A program made the translations under genes and the position numbers. DNA of 8,381 nt from Methanobacteriota archaeon (GTDB lineage Archaea; Thermoplasmatota; Poseidoniia; Poseidoniales; Thalassarchaeaceae). Positions 1 through 6,261 of the stretch are shown here, one piece after another. The notes under the pieces are model-generated. The model saw only the letters and a list, made by a program, of their open reading frames with translations. It was not told the DNA's origin and made no database searches. Positions within the stretch are counted from its first letter, which is position 1. The number at the start of each line of letters is the position of its first letter. The stretch spans positions 14,542-22,922 of the forward strand of contig NZTJ01000008.1 of NCBI GenBank assembly GCA_002697065.1, read 5' to 3'.

Positions 1-117
1 AAGGAAACCACCATCCCTCAGAACCTTGACTCCATCTGAAATCATCGCTATCTGCGACTCTCTAGGAGAGTCATGAGCAAAGAATAGCCCATCTTTCTCG
101 ATTTCTCCTAATGGCAT
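1..117 (-). CDS. N-terminal fragment of a probable XPD/DEAD2-family DNA helicase (runs off left edge)
   Basis: An open frame of 39 codons starts at ATG 117 and continues past base 1; an in-frame TAG lies two codons upstream, so this ATG is the first possible start. The visible protein begins MPLGEIEKDGLFFAH and contains DSPRESQ followed by a stretch ending VLRDGGFL. This is the layout of the extreme N-terminus of XPD/Rad3-like superfamily 2 helicases, where an aromatic, a proline-arginine and a conserved glutamine precede a helix and then the Walker A motif, which would lie just beyond the window. Such enzymes unwind DNA 5' to 3' in repair and usually carry an iron-sulphur cluster, but neither the Walker A nor the cysteines can be seen here. 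A weak AGGA lies 5 nt before the ATG. The family call rests on a short stretch; another ATPase with a Q-motif-like start is possible. Confidence 0.55.
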   Translation of the reverse strand, partial: MPLGEIEKDGLFFAHDSPRESQIAMISDGVKVLRDGGFL

Positions 118-185
118 GAAGTCCTACTGGATAATAGGCCGTCCATAAGTTTGCATCCTAATTCAGCATTTCATTCAGGTAGGGT

Positions 186-212
186 GGGGTTGCCCCGCAC
201 GAAGCGTGCGGG
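186..212. repeat. GC-rich hairpin with an alternative short fold
   Basis: CCCGCACG (194-201) and CGTGCGGG (205-212) form a perfect 8-bp stem around an AAG loop. The left arm can alternatively pair with the preceding GGGG (186-189) as GGGG-TTG-CCCC. No T-run follows on either strand, so it is not a textbook terminator. It sits between the end of the small minus-strand ORF (232) and the start of the helicase fragment (117). The rest of 118-231 holds no ORF that I would call a gene. Confidence 0.75.
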
Positions 213-231
213 ACGGTGTGTGTGTTGAGAG

Positions 232-426
232 CTATCTTCGTTCTGCTTTCCTAAGTGCCCTGGGAGCGTCTTTGGAGTCATATCCTACAGCGTTGCTTAG
301 TTTCCTCGCTCTGTCTCTGATCTTCCTAAGGCCAGTCTCGAACCCGGAGGTCCCGTTTGATTTGTGGTTGGGGAGGCGGACATGCCGCCTCCCCGATTTC
401 TGTACGTGCATCCCAACATCGTCCAT
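232..426 (-). CDS. possible small basic protein, hypothetical
   Basis: A 64-codon frame starts at ATG 426, 13 bp after the stop of the RHH regulator gene, with a GGAG about 10 nt upstream. The product would be strongly basic: its C-terminal half is rich in Arg and Lys (for example GLRKIRDRARKLSNAVG and a final KAERR). Arginine is written mostly as AGG/AGA, like the clear genes in this window, which favours real coding. Against it, a perfect 10-bp inverted repeat (370-394) falls inside the N-terminal part, and the same frame is also open upstream into the RHH gene. I recognise no family. It could be a small gene co-transcribed with the regulator, the remnant of a decayed gene, or chance. Confidence 0.3.
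   Translation of the reverse strand: MDDVGMHVQKSGRRHVRLPNHKSNGTSGFETGLRKIRDRARKLSNAVGYDSKDAPRALRKAERR
370..394. repeat. perfect 10-bp GC-rich inverted repeat, possible terminator of the RHH gene
   Basis: GGGGAGGCGG (370-379) and CCGCCTCCCC (385-394) form an uninterrupted 10-bp stem with an ACATG loop. It lies 46-70 bp downstream of the RHH regulator stop codon on the minus strand. On the minus strand it is followed by AACCACAAATC, with no U-tract, so intrinsic termination is not clearly supported. It could instead protect an mRNA 3' end or be a protein-binding palindrome. It overlaps the doubtful small ORF at 232-426. Confidence 0.6.
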
Positions 427-439
427 ATCTCTCTCACTC

Positions 440-805
440 CTAAGTGTTTGACTCGTCATCGTGTCTGGAGAGCAACTCATCCATGCGTCTCCTCAATAGG
501 TCCACAACTGTGGCTCCCTCGATCATCTCCTTACGGATCATTTCCCTAGCGGATTGTCTTAGAACAACATCTGCGGGCTCTCCGACTATCTTGCAATAGT
601 CCCTTAGCCTGACAGTAAGGTCAGGACCCAAGTCGACCTCTACCCTGTCTCCCTTGCCAGGAAGCGGTGTAGCTAGCATTCTCCTTACAGCTTCCCGGAT
701 TACATCAGATCGATTCCTCATACCATCGAATCCGACCAATCTGTCTAGTTCCAGGAGGTGATCCTCTGGTATCCTTAGCGAGACCATTGGACTGTTGCCG
801 GCCAC
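440..805 (-). CDS. ribbon-helix-helix (CopG/NikR-like) transcriptional regulator with a second RHH-like segment
   Basis: The 121-residue product starts at GTG 805: an in-frame TAG lies directly upstream, and AGGAGG (815-820) sits 9 nt before the GTG. Residues 8-45 form a standard RHH unit: strand VSLRIP, helix EDHLLELDRLVGF, turn with NRSD, and helix VIREAVRRML. RHH proteins dimerise through the strand and insert it into the DNA major groove. Residues 54-93 repeat the same pattern (VEVDLGPDL, helix, PADVV, helix ending REMI), but the strand carries acidic residues where DNA-contacting ones would sit, so this half may serve oligomerisation. A charged helix (about 97-114) and an acidic tail follow. 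An alternative start is ATG 787 (MVSLRIP). The AATT array at 848-886 overlaps its promoter, which suggests autoregulation and possible control of the divergent HD gene. No NikR-type metal site is evident. Confidence 0.85.
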   Translation of the reverse strand: MAGNSPMVSLRIPEDHLLELDRLVGFDGMRNRSDVIREAVRRMLATPLPGKGDRVEVDLGPDLTVRLRDYCKIVGEPADVVLRQSAREMIRKEMIEGATVVDLLRRRMDELLSRHDDESNT

Positions 806-814
806 CTACTTGTC

Positions 815-820
815 CCTCCT
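815..820 (-). promoter_or_regulatory. Shine-Dalgarno site of the RHH regulator gene
   Basis: AGGAGG on the minus strand, 9 nt before GTG 805. It supports the GTG over the downstream ATG at 787 as the start. Confidence 0.65.
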
Positions 821-844
821 GAGTCTGCGAGAGGAGCGTGTAGG

Positions 845-851
845 ATATAAT
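845..851 (-). promoter_or_regulatory. probable TATA box of the RHH regulator gene
   Basis: The minus strand reads ATTATATCC here. With the usual archaeal spacing of about 26 bp, transcription would begin near 822, giving a very short leader that still contains the AGGAGG at 820-815. The element overlaps the first AATT box of the operator-like array, so a bound repressor would block TBP. Confidence 0.45.
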
Positions 852-886
852 TGTATTGCAATTGAAATGCAATTGAATTACAATTA
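848..886. promoter_or_regulatory. operator-like array: four YAATTR boxes at exact 11-bp period within a 37-bp dyad
   Basis: TAATTG (848-853), CAATTG (859-864), CAATTG (870-875) and CAATTA (881-886) begin at 848, 859, 870 and 881, exactly 11 bp apart, on one face of the helix. The segment 849-885 is also a near-perfect palindrome about base 867: outer arms AATTGTA and TACAATT match fully, as do the two inner CAATTG boxes, with mismatches only in the spacers. RHH dimers are known to bind short boxes cooperatively at about one helical turn. The array lies between the RHH gene and the divergent HD gene and overlaps the RHH TATA box, so it is most simply the regulator's own operator. That pairing is inferred. 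Confidence 0.7.
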
Positions 887-904
887 GCCTTTTTTGGAAT
901 ACTC

Positions 905-922
905 CGTTTCCGTATGGAAACG
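905..922. repeat. 7-bp palindrome upstream of the HD phosphohydrolase gene
   Basis: CGTTTCC (905-911) and GGAAACG (916-922) are perfect inverted arms around GTAT. The element lies between the AATT array and the GTG start at 966. If the HD gene uses the AT-rich array as its TATA region, transcription would begin near this palindrome, which could act as a second operator or a leader hairpin. No T-run follows. Confidence 0.55.
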
Positions 923-965
923 AGCGATTCAAGGCACATGACTGCTCGGCATTCTCTGTGATACT

Positions 966-2282
966 GTGAAAGTCATCAATGATTCAATACACGGCCAATT
1001 CAAGTTGGACGGGGTGACAAAGGATCTTCTTTCAACACCCGAGATGAATAAACTCAGTCACATTAAGCAACTGGGGCTCGCACACTTGGTATTCCCGGGG
1101 GCGCATCACACCAGGTTCGAACACTCTTTGGGTGCCTCCCATATCGCTGGAAGGATGGCCGATTCTCTTCAAATGGAAGACTTAGACAAGGATACTCTGC
1201 AAGTCGCGGCCATGTTGCACGATGTGGGTCATGGCCCCTATTCCCATACACTTGAGCACATCCTTGCAGACAGAGGGGGACTTGATCACATGGAGGTGAC
1301 CAAGGGAATAATCCTCGGTGAATATGACGTCATAGTAGAAGGCGAAGGGGAATCTTTGGATGATAGGAAGTCCATTCCTGAGATATTGGAGGACAGAGGC
1401 CTAGACCCAAAACTTGTCTCTTCGTTAATCACCGGCCCAGATGCATCTGGTACCGAGAGGTCATTGCTTAGTTGGTCAGAAGGACAATCTGATTTTTCAG
1501 GAGAGGATAGGACCCTTGCTCTACTCGTTCATGGACCAGTGGATTGCGATCAGTTAGACTATCTTCTTAGGGACTCTCACTTTACTGGAGTCAAGCATGG
1601 AGTTGTGGATCATAATCGTTTGATAGAGTGCTTGAGAAGTCAGAGCGGAGACATAGTTGTAGAACAAGGGGGACTATCTTCTCTGGAGGGGATGCTAGTA
1701 GCTAGGGGGCTGATGTACAGTGCTGTTTACTTTCACAGGGTAACAAGAGTGACTGAAGTGATGCTTTCAAGAGCCGTGGAGAGGGCAGGAGAAGCACTAC
1801 CTAATTCTTTAGATTTGCAAAGGAGGGTAGATGCAGAGATATGGGCGGAATTGGACAAGGTTGGAGGTTTCTCAAGGGACATGGTTACTAGACTCAAGTA
1901 CAGAAATCTCCTGAAAGTTTGCCTAAGTAGGAGAAAGGACGACCTGACTCAAGAGCAGGTAGAAAGGCTTGCAATAGTGGCAAATAATTTGAATGAGAGG
2001 AGGGAGTTGGAGGATGATATTGCATATCGGGCCGGTCTAGAGCCTGGATATGTGGCCATTGATGTGCCTAGCGTGAAACTGTTACTCTCGGAGCCACGAA
2101 TGGCTCAAGTGGACGTTAAGGTCCTAGGTGACGATGGTAAAACAAGATGGCTAAAGGAGGTAACTCCAATGGCTGAGGCTCTCAGGAGAAGGCAGGTTAG
2201 CCAAGAGGCAGTATATGTGATGACAACATCAGGAAATGAGCGTAGAGTCTCAGAAATCGCTGAAAAGATACTGTTCCAATAA
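966..2282 (+). CDS. HD-domain phosphohydrolase (COG1078-like, SAMHD1/dGTPase-related)
   Basis: The product has 438 residues. The GTG at 966 is the first start after an in-frame TGA (939-941), and the protein opens KVINDSIHG, then LLSTPEMNKLSHIKQLG, the normal beginning of this family. The metal-binding HD signature is intact: H53 in RFEHSLG, H85-D86 in AAMLHDVGHGPYSH, and the later aspartates in VDCDQLDYLLRDS (residues 192-204), which match the dNTP-triphosphohydrolase/SAMHD1 pattern. Members are cytoplasmic metal-dependent enzymes that remove triphosphate from deoxynucleotides or act on other phosphoesters; the substrate here cannot be read from sequence. The C-terminal part (about 210-438) is mostly helical in character, with the basic pattern seen in COG1078 proteins. 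The ribosome site is weak (GTGAT, 3 nt before the start). The gene diverges from the RHH regulator across the AATT array, so co-regulation is plausible. Housekeeping nucleotide-pool control is the default reading; a defence role has no direct support here. Confidence 0.88.
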   Translation: MKVINDSIHGQFKLDGVTKDLLSTPEMNKLSHIKQLGLAHLVFPGAHHTRFEHSLGASHIAGRMADSLQMEDLDKDTLQVAAMLHDVGHGPYSHTLEHILADRGGLDHMEVTKGIILGEYDVIVEGEGESLDDRKSIPEILEDRGLDPKLVSSLITGPDASGTERSLLSWSEGQSDFSGEDRTLALLVHGPVDCDQLDYLLRDSHFTGVKHGVVDHNRLIECLRSQSGDIVVEQGGLSSLEGMLVARGLMYSAVYFHRVTRVTEVMLSRAVERAGEALPNSLDLQRRVDAEIWAELDKVGGFSRDMVTRLKYRNLLKVCLSRRKDDLTQEQVERLAIVANNLNERRELEDDIAYRAGLEPGYVAIDVPSVKLLLSEPRMAQVDVKVLGDDGKTRWLKEVTPMAEALRRRQVSQEAVYVMTTSGNERRVSEIAEKILFQ

Positions 2283-2371
2283 CCTTTCCAATACTGTCTC
2301 GATACTTGGAACATTCAAAAGGGGAACATAAGCAGGGGCGTCCGCCCGACATCAGGGTCAACATAATCGTT

Positions 2372-2376
2372 GGTGA
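2372..2376 (+). promoter_or_regulatory. Shine-Dalgarno site that fixes the gdhA start
   Basis: GGTGA lies 4 nt before ATG 2381. The frame is open upstream to TTG 2306, but that extra 25-residue segment has no equivalent in glutamate dehydrogenases, so 2381 is preferred. Confidence 0.6.
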
Positions 2377-2380
2377 CCAA

Positions 2381-3739
2381 ATGGACAATGCGATAAAGAC
2401 AGTTTACGAGACAGTGATAGCAAGAGACCCAAACCAGCCTGAGTTCCATCAGGCAGTGGAAGAAGTCCTCGAAAGCCTTGGACCAGTAATATCTGAGAAT
2501 CCAGAATATCTGGATGTGGTTCAGAGTATGGTTGAGGCCGAGAGAGTAATTCAGTTCAGAGTACCATGGTATGACGATGAGGGTTCTCTGCAGGTAAACA
2601 GGGGTTATCGGGTCCAATTCAACAGTGCAATCGGGCCTTACAAAGGAGGACTAAGGTTCCACCCAAGCGTTAATTTATCCATATTGAAGTTTCTTGGGTT
2701 TGAGCAGGTCTTCAAGAATAGTCTTACTGGACTCCCAATGGGAGGTGGAAAGGGTGGTTCAGACTTCAACCCCAAGGGGAGGTCTGACTCTGAGGTCAAG
2801 AGGTTCTGTCAGTCGTATATGAGCGAACTTTGGAGGCATATAGGGGCCGATCTCGATGTACCAGCAGGAGACATAGGAGTCGGAGGAAGGGAGATTGGAT
2901 ATATGTTCGGAATGTTCCGGAAATTGGCAAATGAGTTCACTGCAGGGGTACTTACGGGGAAAGGACTCTCCTACGGAGGCTCTCTAATAAGGCCGGAAGC
3001 TACAGGGTATGGTTTGGTATACTTCGCCAGAGAAATGCTATCCACCAAGGGCAAGTCATTCGAGGGAGCCAGAGTCGCGATTAGCGGTTCCGGAAATGTT
3101 GCTCAGTTCGCCTGTGAAAAGGTCTTAGATCTCGGAGGTAAGCCTGTAACAATGTCCGATAGTGGTGGCTATATTTACGACGAATCGGGAATAGACAGAG
3201 AGAAGCTAGCATGGGTCATGGATCTAAAGAACAACCGGAGAGGGAGGATCAAGGAATATGCTGAGAATTTCGATGGCGTTGAATACACCGAATCAAAGCC
3301 GGAGCCGAATCACAACGAACTTTGGGCCACTGAGGTGGACGTTGCACTTCCTTGCGCTACTCAGAATGAGGTTAATGAGTCAGAAGCAAAAATGCTAGTA
3401 GACGGTGGAGTCATTGCTGTAGCAGAAGGTGCCAATATGCCTTGTACTCCTGAAGCAATCGAGGTATTCCACGATAATGGCATTCTATTCGGACCAGGCA
3501 AGGCTAGCAATGCAGGAGGGGTGGCAACATCTGGTCTTGAGATGAGTCAGAATAGCCTGAGGATGAGTTGGACCAGGGAAGAGGTTGATCAGAAACTAGA
3601 GAGCATCATGGTCAACATTCACAAGAACGCCTATGAGACTGCTGAGAGGTATGGGATGCCAGGAAACTACGTCGCTGGAGCTAATATCGCAGGATTCCTA
3701 AAGGTAGCAGAGGCAACCATGGCTCAGGGAGTTCTCTGA
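2381..3739 (+). CDS. gdhA: NADP-type glutamate dehydrogenase, bacterial-type hexameric
   Basis: The 452-residue product interconverts glutamate with 2-oxoglutarate plus ammonium and is a main route of nitrogen assimilation in the cytoplasm. It matches E. coli GdhA (447 residues) along its whole length by eye: RDPNQPEF near the start, ERVIQFRVPW (54-63), GPYKGGLRFHPSVNLSILKF (85-104), catalytic lysine K124 in LPMGGGKGGSDF, and catalytic aspartate D164 in PAGDIGVGGRE. The Rossmann motif is SGSGNVAQ (235-242), and the second strand ends MSDSGG (258-263), as in NADP enzymes rather than the NAD-type with GPDG, so NADP(H) is inferred. No truncation is seen. It starts about 100 bp after the HD gene stop, and its last 16 bp overlap the 3' end of the convergent surface-protein gene. 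Such a close match to bacterial enzymes suggests ancestral acquisition from bacteria. Confidence 0.97.
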   Translation: MDNAIKTVYETVIARDPNQPEFHQAVEEVLESLGPVISENPEYLDVVQSMVEAERVIQFRVPWYDDEGSLQVNRGYRVQFNSAIGPYKGGLRFHPSVNLSILKFLGFEQVFKNSLTGLPMGGGKGGSDFNPKGRSDSEVKRFCQSYMSELWRHIGADLDVPAGDIGVGGREIGYMFGMFRKLANEFTAGVLTGKGLSYGGSLIRPEATGYGLVYFAREMLSTKGKSFEGARVAISGSGNVAQFACEKVLDLGGKPVTMSDSGGYIYDESGIDREKLAWVMDLKNNRRGRIKEYAENFDGVEYTESKPEPNHNELWATEVDVALPCATQNEVNESEAKMLVDGGVIAVAEGANMPCTPEAIEVFHDNGILFGPGKASNAGGVATSGLEMSQNSLRMSWTREEVDQKLESIMVNIHKNAYETAERYGMPGNYVAGANIAGFLKVAEATMAQGVL

Positions 3740-5466
3740 TAGTCATCGTCTTCCTCTTCCGTGTTTGTGTAGATAGAGAGAAGGAAGTAACCACCTACGC
3801 CCGCCGCCACTACCAGGGCTATTAGGGCAGGGATAATTGTCGAGCCACCCTCTTCCATAGATTCAGACCATTCTATGCTAATGCTAGAAATCTGACCACC
3901 TCCGAAAGAGAACTCATCTACTAGTTGAGTGGGGGTTAGAATCCTACAACTAAGGGAGTCTTCACCTTCTGTAGACACTCTCCAACTGAATGGAATAGTC
4001 ACCTTCTCACCAGAGCCAATTATAGCATTAGGGAATGAAGGTGAGATCTGCGCAGTTGATCCGGTGCTGACATCCTCGCAATTTATTGCCAGTGATGCAG
4101 CAGCAGATCCTGTGTTTTCTATCACTGCCTCCATTTTCACGGAATCGCCGACAGAGGCATTTCCAATCGGGTCTCCGTTATCGTCAACTGCGCCCAGAGA
4201 AACCCACCGAATCATCGGAGTTGCACTGTTGACGAAAACTTCGTCTTCCCAACCCAATTGGAACTGCCCCCCTCCATAGTCCCCAATCCCGGACTCTTTA
4301 GGATTCCATGCAGTCCTGTACTCTGTGATCGTTACTATCGCTTGCTCGCTCCAAACCCTTTCGACCTCCCAAGAATTGTCATCTGACCATGATATCTCTA
4401 CTACCCTCTCCCTTCCACCGTCAATGAACGAGACCCCCATTTCGTTGCTGAAGTTGGAATAACTCGGGAACCTATGCATCCCTGTAATCTCGTAGGTTAC
4501 ATACATCGAATCAAATGAAAGACTCTGACCGGCCAGCCTCCTTTCCCACTTATCAGTTAATTCTCCGGAGCCGATGACATCGTCCCCCCACACAATTGTC
4601 GAGAAACCCCTAGCTCTAACGTCGTGATCGTCTGTGCTGTTGTTGAACTCAGTATTTCCACCGAGGAAGATAGAAGAATCGTCTTCCTCCAAAATTATCG
4701 GGCCAACCCTATCCAAGGAGGTATCATTGATGCTCAGGGATCCCGATGCCGTAATTGTCCCTCCAAAAATAGACGATCCACTCGACTCCATGTGCCCCTC
4801 AACTTCGATTGTAAAGCCAGCTTCTCCATATGCCATCATGTTCCGATTCTGAAAGTCAGCTGCGTCACGCCAAATCCTATCCTGGCCACTCTTCTCTATG
4901 CTAATCTCGCTCAGAGAAACTGGGTGACATAGTGGACCGGTCAAACCAACCCATATGTCAATAGGGCCACTGCCTAACGATACGAAATCTTCCTCTCCGG
5001 AAAGCTCCTTAGTCTCGTCTCCGAAATGTGCAGTCGCACCGTCTAGAGAGAATCCTTGAATCGGACGCAAGTACATTCGCACATTTTGATCCGAGGAAGA
5101 GGTTGCCCTAACTGCTGACATATTTGTTTCATCGCAGTAACCAAACCCTGCTAACCCACTTGGCGGGCTGTCCGAAGAAATGTCAGAATCAACAATCCTC
5201 AAGGAAGAAGAAGAGTCTACGAAAATTTGTACATTATTGGTAATGGTCAATTGCGAATCTACCAAATTCAGAGAACCCCCATTCAATACTCTCACGTTCT
5301 GTGAAAGGGACATTTCGTCATTCCAAGTCATATCGGATTCGATGATTATGTCGTCTCCCTCTGCTGTCACATTTATGGAAATCATAGAAACTGAGATTAT
5401 CAGGACCATGGTCAATAGTGTTGCTTCCAACTTACTCATTATCTTCCCGCTGCGAAATAGGGACAT
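3724..5466 (-). CDS. secreted, membrane-anchored surface protein with beta repeats and a CARDB-like domain
   Basis: The 580-residue product starts at ATG 5466, with a strong GGGGTGA 5 nt upstream; an upstream TTG at 5493 is in frame but lacks such a site. Residues 1-36 look like a signal peptide (basic start, hydrophobic core 16-31, likely cleavage near VTA/EG). Residues about 50-100 and 215-275 have short beta-strand repeats of the kind LNGGSLNLVDSQLTI, suggesting a beta-helix or beta-sandwich. Residues about 415-530 resemble an Ig-like CARDB fold (ASVGDSVKMEAVIENTGSA). Cysteines fall in two pairs, 111/180 and 463/507, plausibly disulphides outside the cell. A single transmembrane helix (about 543-565) is followed by a short tail with EEEDDD. 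The topology is thus an outside domain held by a C-terminal anchor. Role unknown: adhesion, cell-surface structure or substrate binding are all possible. No catalytic motif is seen. Confidence 0.85.
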   Translation of the reverse strand: MSLFRSGKIMSKLEATLLTMVLIISVSMISINVTAEGDDIIIESDMTWNDEMSLSQNVRVLNGGSLNLVDSQLTITNNVQIFVDSSSSLRIVDSDISSDSPPSGLAGFGYCDETNMSAVRATSSSDQNVRMYLRPIQGFSLDGATAHFGDETKELSGEEDFVSLGSGPIDIWVGLTGPLCHPVSLSEISIEKSGQDRIWRDAADFQNRNMMAYGEAGFTIEVEGHMESSGSSIFGGTITASGSLSINDTSLDRVGPIILEEDDSSIFLGGNTEFNNSTDDHDVRARGFSTIVWGDDVIGSGELTDKWERRLAGQSLSFDSMYVTYEITGMHRFPSYSNFSNEMGVSFIDGGRERVVEISWSDDNSWEVERVWSEQAIVTITEYRTAWNPKESGIGDYGGGQFQLGWEDEVFVNSATPMIRWVSLGAVDDNGDPIGNASVGDSVKMEAVIENTGSAAASLAINCEDVSTGSTAQISPSFPNAIIGSGEKVTIPFSWRVSTEGEDSLSCRILTPTQLVDEFSFGGGQISSISIEWSESMEEGGSTIIPALIALVVAAGVGGYFLLSIYTNTEEEDDDYQRTP

Positions 5467-5471
5467 GAATA

Positions 5472-5478
5472 TCACCCC
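5472..5478 (-). promoter_or_regulatory. Shine-Dalgarno site of the surface-protein gene
   Basis: GGGGTGA on the minus strand, 5 nt before ATG 5466. It is the strongest ribosome site in the window and decides the start over the upstream TTG at 5493 and the internal ATG at 5439. Confidence 0.75.
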
Positions 5479-5488
5479 TTTCGGATCG

Positions 5489-5520
5489 AACAATCTATTG
5501 TTTGTTTATCCAAAAATAAG
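5489..5520. promoter_or_regulatory. AT-rich divergent promoter region with a 14-bp palindrome
   Basis: AACAAT (5489-5494) and ATTGTT (5497-5502) are perfect inverted arms with a 2-bp spacer. Beside them, 5505-5520 reads TTTATCCAAAAATAAG. On the minus strand, TTATTTTTGG (about 5518-5509) is a reasonable TATA region for the surface-protein gene, placing its transcript start near the palindrome. On the plus strand, TTTATC or AAAAATAA could serve carS. Promoter assignment is by spacing only. Confidence 0.4.
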
Positions 5521-5558
5521 TGCGAAGGTTCATCCTCCGAATTTTCCTGCCTGACTCT

Positions 5559-6242
5559 ATGTCCTCCGATCCATTGCCATGGGACGACCCCTTTATCGCC
5601 CCACTACTCGTTCTGTGGCTCTACCTTCCAGGGTATCTTTCCAACACAGCTGCCATGCTTGGTGGTAAGTGGATCCCAGATTTGACGGGTATGCCTGTTT
5701 TCACTATTGATGGAGGGAGAGTTCTCTCAGATGGAAATCGTATCCTAGGTGATGGAAAAACCTGGAATGGACTTTTCGGGGGAACTATTGGAGGGGGCAT
5801 TCTTGGAATTTTGACTCACTCAATTGCTAAAGGAAATCTTGTCGATTCTGCTCCCTTTCTAGACTCACTTTCTTCATACGGGACTAGCACGACTGATATT
5901 TCAGATGCATGGTTCTACATGGGCGAAGGACCAATGACAGCATTCGTAATGGGTTGCGTTTTGGGACTAGGGTGCATGGTTGGTGACTCAGTAGGATCAT
6001 TCGTGAAGAGAAGAAAGGGCCACAAGAGAGAGGGAAATGTTAGTTCACAAGCACCCCTCCTTGATACACTTCCTTTTGCAGTCTCTACATTCATTTTCGG
6101 GCAATTTTTACTTTCTCCTTCTTTGATTGGTAGCTCCGAACTTCTGATGGGAATGGCCATACTGCTGGTGGTCACTCCAATAATTCACAGGTCTTTCAAT
6201 ATCCTAGGTTTCCGTCTTGGGCTGAAGTCAGTACCATACTAG
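5559..6242 (+). CDS. carS: CDP-archaeol synthase (CTP:2,3-di-O-geranylgeranylglycerol-phosphate cytidyltransferase)
   Basis: The 227-residue integral membrane protein activates the archaeal lipid precursor DGGGP with CTP, giving the CDP-archaeol used to add polar head groups. Family motifs are clear: LPGYLSNTAAMLGG (23-36), SDGNRILGDGKTWNGLFGG (57-75) and GDSVGSFVKRRKGH (142-155), followed by LLDTLPFA (167-174). The aspartate and lysine residues of the second and third motifs are the expected nucleotide and metal contacts. About five hydrophobic segments are visible (about 11-35, 70-89, 125-148, 170-185, 195-213). It is longer than typical family members, which I recall as about 165-180 residues, chiefly through a 30-40 residue polar insertion near 90-125. 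ATG 5559 is chosen because the conserved domain begins soon after; GTG 5519 is an in-frame alternative. It diverges from the surface-protein gene and is followed 49 bp later by purD on the same strand. Confidence 0.92.
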   Translation: MSSDPLPWDDPFIAPLLVLWLYLPGYLSNTAAMLGGKWIPDLTGMPVFTIDGGRVLSDGNRILGDGKTWNGLFGGTIGGGILGILTHSIAKGNLVDSAPFLDSLSSYGTSTTDISDAWFYMGEGPMTAFVMGCVLGLGCMVGDSVGSFVKRRKGHKREGNVSSQAPLLDTLPFAVSTFIFGQFLLSPSLIGSSELLMGMAILLVVTPIIHRSFNILGFRLGLKSVPY

Positions 6243-6261
6243 CCATACCTTGTAGTGCAAT

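Noticed and set aside
161..178. ATTCAG direct repeat 12 bp apart
   Set aside because: Only 6 bp and two copies; expected by chance.
331..360. GGTTCGAGA-like T-arm on the minus strand, suggesting a tRNA
   Set aside because: The flanking bases do not form a 5-bp T-stem, and no acceptor, D or anticodon arms can be built around it.
206..451. 81-codon plus-strand frame through the left intergenic interval
   Set aside because: It runs opposite the minus-strand frame, begins within the hairpin at 194-212, has no ribosome site and shows no recognisable protein pattern.
2306..2380. TTG-started N-terminal extension of gdhA
   Set aside because: The extra 25 residues have no counterpart in the family, and a GGTGA site directly precedes ATG 2381.
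5180..5554. 124-codon plus-strand frame opposite the surface-protein N-terminus
   Set aside because: It is an antisense shadow: the minus frame has a signal peptide and a strong ribosome site, while this one has neither.
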